Positions 1 through 9,867 of a DNA stretch of 64,000 nucleotides are shown here, piece by piece. Source of the stretch: Polynucleobacter sp. 30F-ANTBAC (lineage in GTDB: Bacteria > Pseudomonadota > Gammaproteobacteria > Burkholderiales > Burkholderiaceae); NCBI RefSeq assembly GCF_018882385.1, contig NZ_JACVON010000001.1, forward strand, positions 418,942 through 482,941, in the 5' to 3' direction. Each line of letters starts with the position of its first letter. Positions within the stretch are counted from its first letter, which is position 1. The position numbers and the translations under genes were made by a program. The notes under the pieces were generated by a model. The model was not told the origin of the DNA. It saw only the letters and a list, made by a program, of their open reading frames with translations, and searched no databases.

Positions 1-219
1 ACCTAAATCCAAGTCCGTCTCAGCGCCATCCTCGGTCACAAACACTTCCCCGTGCTGGAGAGGGCTCATCGTACCTGGGTCGACGTTGATATAAGGATCT
101 AATTTTAAGAGGGTGACTTTTAGGCCGCGCGATTCGAGAATGGCGGCTAAGGAGGCGGCTGCGATACCCTTCCCAAGGGAAGAAACCACACCACCAGTAA
201 CAAAGATGAATTTAGTCAT
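1..219 (-). CDS. pyrG: CTP synthase, N-terminal 73 residues (partial)
   Basis: Makes CTP from UTP, ATP and glutamine, the last step of de novo pyrimidine nucleotide synthesis. The visible start [18 protein letters not shown] carries the synthetase-domain P-loop, followed by the conserved [14 protein letters not shown] and [17 protein letters not shown] segments. The gene enters the window from the left, so the rest of the synthetase domain and the glutaminase domain are outside. The ATG at 217-219 lies just downstream of a good sigma-70 promoter. Identification is certain at family level. Confidence 0.97.
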   Translation of the reverse strand, partial: MTKFIFVTGGVVSSLGKGIAAASLAAILESRGLKVTLLKLDPYINVDPGTMSPLQHGEVFVTEDGAETDLDLG

Positions 220-245
220 CGAATATGCTTAGTGGGTAATACGCA

Positions 246-275
246 ATTATAGCGATACCCGGAAAGAATGTTCAA
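246..275 (-). promoter_or_regulatory. sigma-70 promoter of pyrG
   Basis: On the reverse strand TTGAAC (270-275) is followed after 18 bases by a perfect TATAAT (246-251). Transcription would begin about 20 bases before the pyrG ATG, leaving a short leader. Seen by inspection only. Confidence 0.7.
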
Positions 276-313
276 AAATTACGCATTTTTGTCACTAAAA
301 GCTTGCCAAGCCC

Positions 314-1033
314 CTACCAGACTGGATCTTCAATTTCCGAGAAAATTTGGCGCAGCCTTTTACCCCAGGTTTCATGAATCATTTTGAAATAATCGTCCCG
401 CTCATCGATCACTTTCATGTGATTGGCCGTTAAGTCATCATTGGGGTAAATCAACATATCCAAAGGTAATCCTACAGAGATATTTGACTTTAATGTCGAA
501 TCCATTGAAATCAAGGCGCACTTGGCCGCCTCTTTTAAGGATGTATTGGGCGTAATCACTCGATCCAAAATTGGTTTACCGTACTTCGCCTCCCCAATCT
601 GAAAATATGGGGTCTCAACCGTCGCCTCAATGAAATTTCCTGCAGCATAGACCTGAAAGATCGATGGAGCCTGTCCTTTGATCTGTCCACCAAAGATGAG
701 GTTGATATTGAATTCAATCCCAGATTTCTGAAGCTCATCGGCATCACGATCTCTCACCTTTCTGACCACATCACCTACAACTTGGGTAGCCTCAAAAAGC
801 GTAGTCGCATTCCAAATACTAGGTGCATCTGGCTCAGGATGGTTTAAGTAGTGCCTCACCGCCTGAGTGATCGCCAAATTGCCAGCGGACATCAGAACCA
901 TCAAACGATCCCCCTCTTTATTAAAGATGACCATCTTCCTAAAATTGGATACCGCATCCACACCGGCATTGGTTCTGCTATCTGATAAAAATACCAACCC
1001 CTCATCCAAACGAACTGCCACACAATAAGTCAT
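314..1033 (-). CDS. Anbu-type proteasome-like peptidase
   Basis: A 239-residue homologue of the 20S proteasome beta subunit and HslV, of the Anbu branch found in many betaproteobacteria. These are Ntn hydrolases whose catalytic nucleophile is the Thr exposed after Met removal. Here the protein starts MTYCVAVRLDEGLVFLSDSR, giving Thr2, with the family SDSRTNAGVD and FRKM (Lys) segments next. The frame is open further upstream to 1132, but the ATG at 1031-1033 is preceded by AGGG and is required to expose Thr2, so I use it. It is the last gene of a three-gene reverse cluster with an alpha-E protein and an ATP-grasp enzyme, a recurrent Anbu neighbourhood. Its substrate is unknown. Confidence 0.88.
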   Translation of the reverse strand: MTYCVAVRLDEGLVFLSDSRTNAGVDAVSNFRKMVIFNKEGDRLMVLMSAGNLAITQAVRHYLNHPEPDAPSIWNATTLFEATQVVGDVVRKVRDRDADELQKSGIEFNINLIFGGQIKGQAPSIFQVYAAGNFIEATVETPYFQIGEAKYGKPILDRVITPNTSLKEAAKCALISMDSTLKSNISVGLPLDMLIYPNDDLTANHMKVIDERDDYFKMIHETWGKRLRQIFSEIEDPVW

Positions 1034-1076
1034 ATCACCCTGTCGTTTTCTATTTTTAAATTTTTCGAGTGCGCTC

Positions 1077-2036
1077 TTAGGCAACCATCTCTTCAATCGG
1101 CACCAAGAAATCATGGCTGATCCCGCTACCAATTAATCCCACCTTAGCTAAAAACTCGGTTAAGTAGGGATGCAAGCCTTTTTCAAGGATTTCTTGAATA
1201 TTGGCATCTCGTAATTCAGCCAATAAATTTCTAGTTTGAGTCATCGTTCTGCTGGAATGAGAATTCCTGACCTTACCCAATAGATCCACCACCTCATTCA
1301 CACAGGCTGCTAGAGATCTTGGCATATCAGCTCGCAAAATTAGTAACTCAGCCACTCTCTCAGGCGTGATGACATCTCGATAGACCTTGCGATAAATTTC
1401 AAAGGCAGAAACGGAACGCAAAATAGCTGCCCAATAGTAAAAATCATCCACTGAATCATTACCGTGATCACGCATGTTTTCTGCTGTGAGCGATTTCACA
1501 TCCAACAAACGAGCGGTATTGTCAGCGCGCTCAATAAAGGTACCTAAACGAATGAAGTAATAGACTTCATCGCGCACCATGGTGCCATGTTGAACACCCC
1601 GAGTTTGATGAGACCGAAACTTGACCCACTCAAAAAACTCGGCAGGAGCTGACTCTAGCGTGCCATCCCGCATTTTTTTCTGAGCCTCTAACCAAGTGGT
1701 GTTAATGGTCTCCCATAATTCTGTGGTCATAGAGCCTCTCACCGCTCTTGCATTTTCTCGGGCTGCCTGAAGGCATCTCATAATGGAGGACGGGTTATTC
1801 ATATCACTCACCATGAACTGAATCACATCTTGTGGAGACATTAAGACATGGTTGGCATCGAATGCTTGTGTCAATTCAGATATTTCCAATAAGGCTCGCC
1901 AAGCTTGCTCAGCAACCTGAGCTGATTGTGGCAGCAAAGACATTTGATAGTTAACGTCTAGCATGCGCGCGGTATTTTCAGCACGCTCGGTATAACGTGA
2001 CATCCAGTAAAGATGATCGGCTGTTCTAGATAACAT
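1077..2036 (-). CDS. alpha-E domain protein
   Basis: A 319-residue all-helical protein of the alpha-E family (COG2307). The N-terminus MLSRTADHLYWMSRYTERAE is the family hallmark, and a second copy of a related motif, RLGTFIERADNTARLLD, lies in the middle. These proteins are almost always encoded beside a circularly permuted ATP-grasp enzyme, as here, 26 bases downstream of it. Comparative genomics has suggested a role in making or modifying a peptide, but no biochemical function is established to my knowledge. There is no signal peptide, so it is probably cytoplasmic. Confidence 0.85.
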   Translation of the reverse strand: MLSRTADHLYWMSRYTERAENTARMLDVNYQMSLLPQSAQVAEQAWRALLEISELTQAFDANHVLMSPQDVIQFMVSDMNNPSSIMRCLQAARENARAVRGSMTTELWETINTTWLEAQKKMRDGTLESAPAEFFEWVKFRSHQTRGVQHGTMVRDEVYYFIRLGTFIERADNTARLLDVKSLTAENMRDHGNDSVDDFYYWAAILRSVSAFEIYRKVYRDVITPERVAELLILRADMPRSLAACVNEVVDLLGKVRNSHSSRTMTQTRNLLAELRDANIQEILEKGLHPYLTEFLAKVGLIGSGISHDFLVPIEEMVA

Positions 2037-2062
2037 GTTGTTCTCCTTATTTTTATCCGCGC

Positions 2063-3526
2063 TTAGTGCTCTAAAATCCAGGTGTCTTTTGTTCCGCCAC
2101 CTTGGGAAGAGTTAACAACCAGAGAACCTTCTTTGAGAGCCACTCGGGTTAAACCACCCGGCGCCATCCTGACCTCTTTTCCAGAAAGCACGAAAGGTCT
2201 CAAATCAATGTGTCTGGGAGCGATGCCCGACGCCACATAAGTAGGACAAGTTGATAGCGCTAGAGTTGGTTGAGCGATATAACCCTCTGGATTTGCCTTG
2301 ACCTTCTCTTTGAAGACAGCCACTTCTGCTTTGGTAGATGCTGGACCCACCAACATGCCATAGCCACCTGCACCATGAACTTCTTTCACCACCAAATTCG
2401 CCATATTGTCTAAAACGTATTGCAACTCATCGGGCTTTCGGCACATATAGGTTGGGACATTGGCAATAAGAGGCTCTTCATCCAAATAAAAACGAATCAT
2501 GTCTGGCACGTAAGGATAGATAGATTTGTCATCGGCCACCCCAGTACCAATCGCATTACAAATCACGACATTACCGGCTCTATAAGCACGTAACAGACCG
2601 TATGCGCCCAATGAAGAATCCGACCTAAAAAATTCAGGGTCCAAAAAGTCATCGTCAACGCGACGGTAAATAACATCGACTCGCTTAGCGCCTTGAGTCG
2701 TGCGCATGTACAAGATATCTTTTTCCACAAAAAGATCTTTACCTTCTACCAATTCAACACCCATTTGCTGAGCCAAGAATGCATGTTCAAAATAGGCGGA
2801 GTTGTACATGCCAGGCGTTAGAACTACAACAGTGGGATTGCTTCGCTGACTGGGCGATGTTTGTCTTAATGTATCGAGCAGCAAGTCTGGATAGTGAGCC
2901 ACCGGAGCAACACGATACTGAGCAAATAACTCCGGAAACAAGCGCATCATCATTTTGCGATTTTCTAACATGTAAGAAACGCCGGATGGGACACGCAAGT
3001 TATCTTCTAATACAAAAAACTCTCCAATATTTTCGCCATGAGTTGCCCTCACAATATCGATACCAGCAATATGAGCATAAATATTCATCGGCACATCAAC
3101 ACCCACCATCTCAGGTCTGAACTGCGCGTTATTAATAACTTGCTCTCTCGGTATAACGCCAGCCTTCAGAATGTGTTGTGCGTGATAAACATCGTGTAAA
3201 AACATATTTAGCGCCGTTACACGTTGTTTTAAACCTTGCTCTAAACGGCTCCACTCCGAAGCCGGAAAAATCCTCGGCACCAAATCAAATGGAATCGTTC
3301 TCTCCGTCCCGCCACTTTCGCCATAAACAGCAAACGTAATCCCAACACGACGAAACATCAAGTCGGCTTCTTCACGTCGAGCGTTTAGATAGGATTCACC
3401 TTGTTGCGAAAGCCAATGGGCAAATTGTTGATAGTGGGGCCTGGTCTGTTGGGCATTTTTAAAATCCCTTGATAAAACATCCAAGAGCATTTCATCAAAA
3501 GGCGAAGATCTTTCTTTTGTTGTCAT
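2063..3526 (-). CDS. circularly permuted ATP-grasp type 2 protein
   Basis: A 487-residue protein of the circularly permuted ATP-grasp family (COG2308), predicted to form an amide or peptide bond using ATP. Family segments visible include DLVPRIFP, the ENRKMMMRLFPELF helix, VVVLTPGMYNSAYFEHAFLA, and the ATP-binding KEVHGAGGYGM loop near the C-terminus. I start at the ATG at 3524-3526 because GGGAG lies six bases before it; an in-frame ATG 15 bases upstream lacks such a site. It is first in the cluster with alpha-E and Anbu. The transglutaminase-like gene that often accompanies the trio is not present: the next gene upstream is comEC. Confidence 0.86.
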   Translation of the reverse strand: MTTKERSSPFDEMLLDVLSRDFKNAQQTRPHYQQFAHWLSQQGESYLNARREEADLMFRRVGITFAVYGESGGTERTIPFDLVPRIFPASEWSRLEQGLKQRVTALNMFLHDVYHAQHILKAGVIPREQVINNAQFRPEMVGVDVPMNIYAHIAGIDIVRATHGENIGEFFVLEDNLRVPSGVSYMLENRKMMMRLFPELFAQYRVAPVAHYPDLLLDTLRQTSPSQRSNPTVVVLTPGMYNSAYFEHAFLAQQMGVELVEGKDLFVEKDILYMRTTQGAKRVDVIYRRVDDDFLDPEFFRSDSSLGAYGLLRAYRAGNVVICNAIGTGVADDKSIYPYVPDMIRFYLDEEPLIANVPTYMCRKPDELQYVLDNMANLVVKEVHGAGGYGMLVGPASTKAEVAVFKEKVKANPEGYIAQPTLALSTCPTYVASGIAPRHIDLRPFVLSGKEVRMAPGGLTRVALKEGSLVVNSSQGGGTKDTWILEH

Positions 3527-3553
3527 ACAAAACTCCCACACTGCACTAAATTG

Positions 3554-6073
3554 TTATTGGTGCCATGACCTTCTATGCAACTCTCGCCAATACGTTTGCT
3601 GATGACCATCGCCTCTGAACTCCCAAACTTGAGCGCCAGTTTTGACAGTTTCAAGAATAGGGATGTCTCTATCCACATATCGCTGAACAACCTGACGATT
3701 GGGGTGGCGATAACGATTGCGATAGCCCGCTTGAACAACAGCCCAACGAGGGGCGATTGCGTCCAAAAAAATCGAGGTTGAAGAAGTAGCACTACCATGG
3801 TGCGGTATAAGCAATATAGATGCCACTTCCTTGGGCGCTATGTATTCATTGGCTATCAGCAACTCCCCACCCTTCTCCACATCCCCTGTTAGCCAAAACG
3901 AATAGGCATGATTTCTAAGCTCAATGACACAACTTAGTGCATTAGGCTTCCCAGAATGGTGCACGCTCGCAAACGTCATGTCCGAGGCGGGATGCCATAC
4001 CTTGAATAAAACCCCATCCCACCACCACTCTTGACCAGCTTGGCAAGGCAAAGCGGGCATGTTTAAAGTTTGGGCTTTCTTCAGTAAAAAATGCCACTCG
4101 GGCAAGGTTCCCAACAAATCCCCAAAGCGAATCTCCTTCAACAGGCTTAAACCGCCGCCCACATGATCCGTATCTTTGTGACTGATCGCTAATCGATCAA
4201 TGTAAGAGATCCCCTGACCTCTTAAAAATGGGAGAACATTTCTTTCCCCAGCATCTGACTCTGCAGAGGTTTTAGGGCCCGTGTCATAGAGCATGCGATG
4301 TTTGGCTGTTTCAACTAAAACAGCCGTGCCCTGCCCAATATCCAAAACGGTGACCCTGAACTCCCCATGCTTGAGTTGTGAACTTGGAGCAAGTAATAAG
4401 GGCGTGCAGCACAAAAGGCCGAATAAACGACTTTTGTAGGTTTTTAATAATGCTCCCGGACGAATTGCCACCACAATGCCAGCCATTGAGATCACCATGA
4501 CCCAAAGATCAGGTTGCTTAAGGTGGGCTACCGACCAAAACCAAGCCGACATCGGCTTTAAAAACCATGCCACACCCTCCATACAGGTGTGCGCCACCCA
4601 TAGACACCACTCATTGATCGGTTGAGGCAATACAGCACCTAACATTGCAAATGGCGTAACGATAAAACTGATCAAGGGAATTGCAAATGCATTCGCGAGT
4701 GGAGAAACCACTGACACTTGAGAAAACCAAAAAAGTGTCAAAGGTAATAAAGCAATCGTGACAACGGCTTGAACTCGACTCGCTTCTTTGAAGGACTGCC
4801 ACCACTTCTGCCTCTTGGAATAACCGCACTCAGATAAACCATCCTCACCGGGCATCGCAAACAGAATGGCAGCAACTGCACCGAACGATAACCAAAATCC
4901 CGGCGTATAAGCTGCCCAGGGATCCAACAACAAGACCACCAATAACGCCCACCACCAAATATCAAAAGAGCGCGTGATACGCCCCGTCCACATGGCGACA
5001 GCAACAACCCCCACCATGTACATGGTTCTTTGAGCAGGTATCTGAAAACCTGCCAACCAGGTGTAAACCAAGGCCACTATAAAGCCGCTAAGAGCCCCCA
5101 CTTTTTGCGCAGAACAATAAATTGGCAATGAACCTGTTCGCCATAAACGATTCGCCAATGCTGCCGCCATGCCCGCCAACATCGTGACATGGAGACCTGA
5201 AATACTTATTAAATGGCCAATGCCTGTCGCGTTAAAGACACGCCAATCACTTTGTGCAATCGCATTTTGCTCACCCATCACCAATGCAATTAAAACTCCA
5301 ACATACGCAGCACCGTCAGGTGCCCCTGCATTGATCCGCTCGCGGAGATGCCAGCGCATTAATTCAACATACGTTTTAAAGCTGGCAGAAAACTCATCAA
5401 GCAATGCCGGCTTCCACGATCGAAGCAAACCTTTTGCACCCGCTCTCACTGCACCATTGGCACCCAAATCTTGCTGAAACATCCAGCGCTCAAAATCAAA
5501 TCCATGGGGATTCATCAAACCATGAGGTCTTTTTAATCGAACAGGCAGTCGCCATCGTTGCCCCGGCTTTATTTCAGGTAACTGGATATGGCCTCGCCAC
5601 CCTGAATACCAACCCAATGAGAGACGCTTTGGAAAAGTGGCAAGGTCTAGTAAGTTTGAATTCCCTTCCATCTCAACGCTCTCGACATGAAAGGAGAATC
5701 GCATGCCTTCTGAGTTTTGCGATGGAAGACCATCAACAACCCCCGTCACCAGTAGATCAACTCCCTCCAATTCAGGACTCAAGGATCGTTGCAGTCTTTC
5801 ATGGGTGAGATAGGCCGACCAAGCAAAGCCTAAAAAGCCAAGCAGCAAAATACCCGCCAACAGCTTGCCATAATTTTTCTGATGATTAATGAAGCTCGCT
5901 CCACCTTGAAAATTTTTAGCAACCCAAAATAATTTATTTCTTAAAAAGAAGATAAGTAGCAAAGCAATGCTTAGGCTTATCAAGAGAGCTGCCCATACTT
6001 CTGTTGAAGGTAGTTGCGGCAAAAAAAGTAAAAGAGATTCCCCGGCCATGAATGCCGTCAATAAAAACCGCAA
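3554..6073 (-). CDS. comEC: DNA uptake channel protein ComEC/Rec2
   Basis: An 839-residue polytopic inner-membrane protein that forms the channel carrying single-stranded DNA into the cytoplasm during natural transformation. It has N-terminal membrane helices and a soluble DUF4131-type segment, then the Competence membrane domain with its GIGHLISISGLHVTMLAG motif around residue 285. The C-terminal metallo-beta-lactamase-like domain has VLDIGQGTAVLV, the SHKDTDHVGG metal site, and a second LIPHHGS motif. Length is normal and no frame is broken, so the channel appears intact. The downstream tatD begins its stop only five bases away; the two are probably cotranscribed. Confidence 0.93.
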   Translation of the reverse strand: MRFLLTAFMAGESLLLFLPQLPSTEVWAALLISLSIALLLIFFLRNKLFWVAKNFQGGASFINHQKNYGKLLAGILLLGFLGFAWSAYLTHERLQRSLSPELEGVDLLVTGVVDGLPSQNSEGMRFSFHVESVEMEGNSNLLDLATFPKRLSLGWYSGWRGHIQLPEIKPGQRWRLPVRLKRPHGLMNPHGFDFERWMFQQDLGANGAVRAGAKGLLRSWKPALLDEFSASFKTYVELMRWHLRERINAGAPDGAAYVGVLIALVMGEQNAIAQSDWRVFNATGIGHLISISGLHVTMLAGMAAALANRLWRTGSLPIYCSAQKVGALSGFIVALVYTWLAGFQIPAQRTMYMVGVVAVAMWTGRITRSFDIWWWALLVVLLLDPWAAYTPGFWLSFGAVAAILFAMPGEDGLSECGYSKRQKWWQSFKEASRVQAVVTIALLPLTLFWFSQVSVVSPLANAFAIPLISFIVTPFAMLGAVLPQPINEWCLWVAHTCMEGVAWFLKPMSAWFWSVAHLKQPDLWVMVISMAGIVVAIRPGALLKTYKSRLFGLLCCTPLLLAPSSQLKHGEFRVTVLDIGQGTAVLVETAKHRMLYDTGPKTSAESDAGERNVLPFLRGQGISYIDRLAISHKDTDHVGGGLSLLKEIRFGDLLGTLPEWHFLLKKAQTLNMPALPCQAGQEWWWDGVLFKVWHPASDMTFASVHHSGKPNALSCVIELRNHAYSFWLTGDVEKGGELLIANEYIAPKEVASILLIPHHGSATSSTSIFLDAIAPRWAVVQAGYRNRYRHPNRQVVQRYVDRDIPILETVKTGAQVWEFRGDGHQQTYWRELHRRSWHQ

Positions 6074-6078
6074 GCTAT

Positions 6079-6921
6079 CTAATGGGTGGTTGAGTCTTTA
6101 GGTAAGGAAGCGATCAAGTCATTCCAGCGGGGAATCACTCGAAGAGCATTGTGAGAACAAATGTGCTGCGTACGAGCGATCAAGTCCCCTCGAATTTCTG
6201 CTAAAACAGAAGAAATTTGAGGTAACTCACCCGGCTCGTTTCTAGGGAGTTCTGTATGCGCCAACCAAACAGGCGGAATATCAGGAGCGTCGGTTTCAAG
6301 AACAATCGACTCCGCTGGCAAGTCCTTTGCCAACCGTCTAATCTGCAAAGCTCGATCATGCGTCATCGCACCACCAAAGCCCATGACAAATTGAAGCTTC
6401 ATGAAGTTTTCCGCTTGCTGAAAACTACCATTAAAAGCATGAGCAATACCACCTGACAGCTTTCTGGTTTTTAAGGCCTTAATGATGGCGTCTTGAGAGC
6501 GCCTCACATGCAAGATCACAGGAAGATTGAATTCTTTTGCTAAGTCCAACTGTGCTTCAAAGAAGAAAGCTTGATGATGAGGATCTAACTCCGGTAGAAA
6601 ATAATCCAGACCAATTTCACCAACCCCCACAAATCTTGGATCACCCAACGACTGTTCGATGGCCGCTCTCAAGAGATTGATATCAGACTCTTTGGCTTGC
6701 GGCGTGAAGATAGGATGGATGCCCAAGGTATACACCGTGGCAGGCATATATTCGGCTGCATGGTGCGCTAATTTTTTAACAGACTCAAAATCGCTGGCTT
6801 TAACCGCAGGAATTAAGACGCCATCTACTCCAGCTTGGGCAGCTCTTTGGATCATGCCATCCCGATCCAAATCAAACTCCGGCGCATCCAAATGGCAATG
6901 CGTGTCTAAACACAAAGCCAT
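6079..6921 (-). CDS. TatD-family metal-dependent hydrolase
   Basis: A 280-residue TIM-barrel hydrolase of the TatD DNase family. Metal ligands are visible: the HCH of LDTHCHLD at the N-terminus, Glu of GEIGLDY, His of ILHVRRS, His of GIAHAFNGS and Asp of LETDAPD. Family members act as 3'-5' DNA/RNA exonucleases or related hydrolases; the exact member (TatD, YcfH or YjjV) cannot be told by eye. It lies between lolD (one base away) and comEC (five bases) on the same strand, so it is probably in an operon with them. Confidence 0.9.
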   Translation of the reverse strand: MALCLDTHCHLDAPEFDLDRDGMIQRAAQAGVDGVLIPAVKASDFESVKKLAHHAAEYMPATVYTLGIHPIFTPQAKESDINLLRAAIEQSLGDPRFVGVGEIGLDYFLPELDPHHQAFFFEAQLDLAKEFNLPVILHVRRSQDAIIKALKTRKLSGGIAHAFNGSFQQAENFMKLQFVMGFGGAMTHDRALQIRRLAKDLPAESIVLETDAPDIPPVWLAHTELPRNEPGELPQISSVLAEIRGDLIARTQHICSHNALRVIPRWNDLIASLPKDSTTH

Positions 6922-6922
6922 C

Positions 6923-7633
6923 TTATTGCGCTCTTAAAACGCCATGATCTAAACGCAGAATGCGATCACATCTAGCCGCACGCAATGGATCATGCGTCAC
7001 AATCACAAACGATGTACCCTGATTTTTAGCAACCTGCAGCATCAAGTCAAAGACAGCATCAGCTGTTTCAGCATCCAGATTACCCGTCGGTTCATCAGCC
7101 AATACACAACTTGGTTGCGTCACGAGAGCTCGAGCGACAGCAACTCGCTGGCGCTCACCACCGGATAAAGCAGCAGGACGATGATCGATACGATGCGCCA
7201 AGCCAACTTTACTCAGCATCTCTTGAGCCGCCTCTCTGGCAGAACTGGATGAGAGCCCCCGAATACGCAAAGGCATGGCCACATTATCCAAAGCGCTGAA
7301 CTCTGCTAAGAGATGGTGGAATTGGTAAATAAAGCCAAGATGACGATTACGAATTTCATTCAGCTGAGCTTCTGTTTGGTTTTCTAGACTTTGACCTGCT
7401 AAGGTGACATGACCTTGAGTGGCTTGATCCAAACCTCCCAACAAATGCAATAAGGTACTTTTGCCAGAACCAGAAGAACCAACGATGGCTAACTTCTCCC
7501 CTGCCTGAACCTCTAAATTAATATTCTGAAGTACCTGAACTGCAGAATCTCCATCTCCATATGTCTTGGATAGATTACATGCGGAAAGCGTGATGGATTT
7601 CATGGCTTGGTTTGTCATAGCGTGATCACTCAT
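6923..7633 (-). CDS. lolD: lipoprotein-releasing ABC transporter ATPase LolD
   Basis: A 236-residue ABC ATPase that powers release of outer-membrane lipoproteins from the inner membrane to LolA. Walker A is GSSGSGKST, the signature is [15 protein letters not shown], Walker B is [12 protein letters not shown], and the switch His is in IVTHD. The [20 protein letters not shown] segment is typical of LolD. Its start overlaps the end of the permease gene by eight bases, which supports coupled translation. Met6 and Met11 are alternative starts. Confidence 0.93.
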   Translation of the reverse strand: MSDHAMTNQAMKSITLSACNLSKTYGDGDSAVQVLQNINLEVQAGEKLAIVGSSGSGKSTLLHLLGGLDQATQGHVTLAGQSLENQTEAQLNEIRNRHLGFIYQFHHLLAEFSALDNVAMPLRIRGLSSSSAREAAQEMLSKVGLAHRIDHRPAALSGGERQRVAVARALVTQPSCVLADEPTGNLDAETADAVFDLMLQVAKNQGTSFVIVTHDPLRAARCDRILRLDHGVLRAQ

Positions 7634-8897
7634 ATCTCAATGCACTGGCAGGTTGAACCCTAGCAGCCCTCCAACTTGGATATAACGTTGCCAATAGAGA
7701 TAGGCCAAATGCCATCAATCCAACCGTGATGACATCGCCACTTCTCACATCAGATGGCAAACTTGAAATGAAATAAATATCACGAGGTAAAAATTGGACT
7801 CTAAAAATGGCTTCGATCACCGGCACGATGACATCAATATTGAGTGAAATGATGAGACCCAATGCAACTCCACCGATGGTACCGAGTGCGCCAATCATAA
7901 AACCTTGGGCAAAGAAGATTCTTTGAATCAAACCGGCCGATGCTCCCATTGTTCTCAAGATAGCAATATCGCCACGCTTATCTGTGACAGTCATCACCAA
8001 CGTAGAAACCAAGTTAAAAGCAGCTACCGCAATGATCAAGGTCAGAATAATGAACATCATGCGTTTTTCAGTTTGTACGGCAGCAAACCAGTTTTTATTT
8101 TGTCTGGTCCAATCTTTAACCCATAAACCTGGGAGTTGGAGAGCGAGCTGGTCAGCCACTTTTGCCGCTGTTTGCATATCTTCTAATTTGAGACGCAAGC
8201 CTGATGGCCCATCCAAGCGGAGCAAAGCAGCTGCGTCTTTCCAGTGAACCACTGCCAGCGTGCTATCAAACTCGTAATGACCACTATCCACAATCCCTAC
8301 TAACTTGAATGTTCTCATGCGAGGAGTCATACCAGCTGGGTTGATATCTCCCTCTGGCACCATGATCGTGATGCGATCACCTAACTGCACCCCCAATATC
8401 ATGGCCAGTTCAGCACCAAGAGCTAAACCAAACTCACCAGGCTTCAATTCAGTCACCTGGCCCTGAATGAAATGTTTGGGAATATCCGATACGCGGCCCT
8501 CAAGAGCTGGATCGATACCTCGAATAGCCACGCCGCGCATCACATCACCTCGGCTAACCAAGGCTTGAGACATGATCATGGGTGCTACACCGATGACTTG
8601 CTTGTTTTCTTGCACTTTATTTAAAAGTGGTTGCCAATCACCTAAGCCGGTTGGAGCATGGATTTCGACATGAGATAAGACCGATAACATGCGATCCCGA
8701 ACCTCTTTTTGAAAGCCATTCATGACTGATAGGACCACAATCAGGGCTGCAACGCCTAAAGCAATGCCAATCATCGATACAGATGAGATAAATGATAAAA
8801 ACTCATCTTTTGAGCCAGTTTCTTTGTTTTTTCCGGCTTTTTTCCTAGCGCTCGTATAGCGCCATGCAATTTCAAGTTCTATTGGCCAATTCATCAT
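7626..8897 (-). CDS. lolC: lipoprotein-releasing ABC permease, LolC/LolE family
   Basis: A 423-residue permease with one N-terminal membrane helix, a long periplasmic MacB-like domain, and three C-terminal helices (FtsX domain). Family segments are [35 protein letters not shown] and the [11 protein letters not shown] coupling region. Only one permease gene accompanies lolD here, so this protein probably works as a homodimer (the single-permease arrangement, sometimes called LolF) instead of a LolC-LolE pair. The gene is divergent from the RpfE-type gene, with just 37 bases between starts. Confidence 0.9.
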   Translation of the reverse strand: MMNWPIELEIAWRYTSARKKAGKNKETGSKDEFLSFISSVSMIGIALGVAALIVVLSVMNGFQKEVRDRMLSVLSHVEIHAPTGLGDWQPLLNKVQENKQVIGVAPMIMSQALVSRGDVMRGVAIRGIDPALEGRVSDIPKHFIQGQVTELKPGEFGLALGAELAMILGVQLGDRITIMVPEGDINPAGMTPRMRTFKLVGIVDSGHYEFDSTLAVVHWKDAAALLRLDGPSGLRLKLEDMQTAAKVADQLALQLPGLWVKDWTRQNKNWFAAVQTEKRMMFIILTLIIAVAAFNLVSTLVMTVTDKRGDIAILRTMGASAGLIQRIFFAQGFMIGALGTIGGVALGLIISLNIDVIVPVIEAIFRVQFLPRDIYFISSLPSDVRSGDVITVGLMAFGLSLLATLYPSWRAARVQPASALRYE

Positions 8898-8934
8898 TTG
8901 ACTAGTTTAGCCGTCTCTTGGACAGAAGGTCTAA

Positions 8935-9867
8935 ATGCAACCTAAAATCAGGGTTATGACATATACATTGGTAATCACCGATACCGAAGAAGAGGCCTCC
9001 TTAGAAAGAGGGCTCCCTTATGAGAAATTCCTCTTAGGTCAGAGGAATTCCAGCGCACCAATGGAACTCAAAGCGCTAGGCTTATTGCCATCGGATACAG
9101 CTTGTATCGCGCGGATCGAACCAATCCATATTCATGCTGCAAGAGACCACCTGGTTTTAACCAACCCTAGTATTTTAGAAATTACCTCTGAAGAATCAGA
9201 CGCTTTATTTGATGCGGTCAAGGATATTTTTTCTGAAATGGCTGAGGCGGTTTACCGTCCTCAAGCAGATCGCTGGTTCATTGAATCTCCTGCTTTAGCT
9301 TCTTTATCAACCGTGAGTATCGAACAAGCACAAGGCAGAAACATCGATCACTGGATGCCTGCTGACACGACTAAACCTGGGTTAGCTCGTCAGTGGCGCA
9401 AATGGCAAAATGAAATTCAAATGATTTGGTTTGATCACCCTGTTAATCAGGCTAGACAGTCTCGCGACATGCTTGCAATCAACTCTGTTTGGATCAGTGG
9501 CATGGGATCTCTTCAAGATATCCAACCTCACGCCAGCCTTTTAAAGGCTAAGAAAATTCATAGCTTGGACAACTGCATGGGTGTGATTGCCCAGCACTTG
9601 AATAAAGACCATATGATTGATTTGGAACATGCCCCACTCAATAACTTGCTGTCATTGATTTCTATCAAGCATCCTGACGCGGAATCTATTTGGCAGATGG
9701 CATGCAGTCAATTGATCAGTAAAAAAATAGATAGTATTCAGTTGCTTGACTTTCCAGATGGTCAAGAACGCAGTCAAGTGATAACACGTCATCAATTACC
9801 TCATGTAGGTTTTTTATTTTGGAAAAAACCTAGCACTCCCCCTCTTAAAGATATGCTTCCACGATGA
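8935..9867 (+). CDS. RpfE-type protein of unknown function
   Basis: A 310-residue soluble protein that I recognise as the family annotated in Burkholderiales as regulatory protein, RpfE type. No biochemical role is established that I can name. It has a conserved-looking middle (QWRKWQNEIQMIWFDHPVN) and a SVWISGMG segment, with no membrane helix or signal peptide. The ATG at 8935 is favoured by GAAGG six bases upstream; an internal ATG at 8956 is possible. It overlaps recJ by four bases (ATGA), and the rpfE-type/recJ pairing suggests a link to DNA metabolism or simple cotranscription. Confidence 0.75.
   Translation: MQPKIRVMTYTLVITDTEEEASLERGLPYEKFLLGQRNSSAPMELKALGLLPSDTACIARIEPIHIHAARDHLVLTNPSILEITSEESDALFDAVKDIFSEMAEAVYRPQADRWFIESPALASLSTVSIEQAQGRNIDHWMPADTTKPGLARQWRKWQNEIQMIWFDHPVNQARQSRDMLAINSVWISGMGSLQDIQPHASLLKAKKIHSLDNCMGVIAQHLNKDHMIDLEHAPLNNLLSLISIKHPDAESIWQMACSQLISKKIDSIQLLDFPDGQERSQVITRHQLPHVGFLFWKKPSTPPLKDMLPR

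Noticed and set aside
1034-1132. N-terminal extension of the Anbu gene
   Set aside because: It would bury the catalytic Thr2, and the part past 1077 overlaps the alpha-E coding region; a ribosome site precedes the ATG at 1033.
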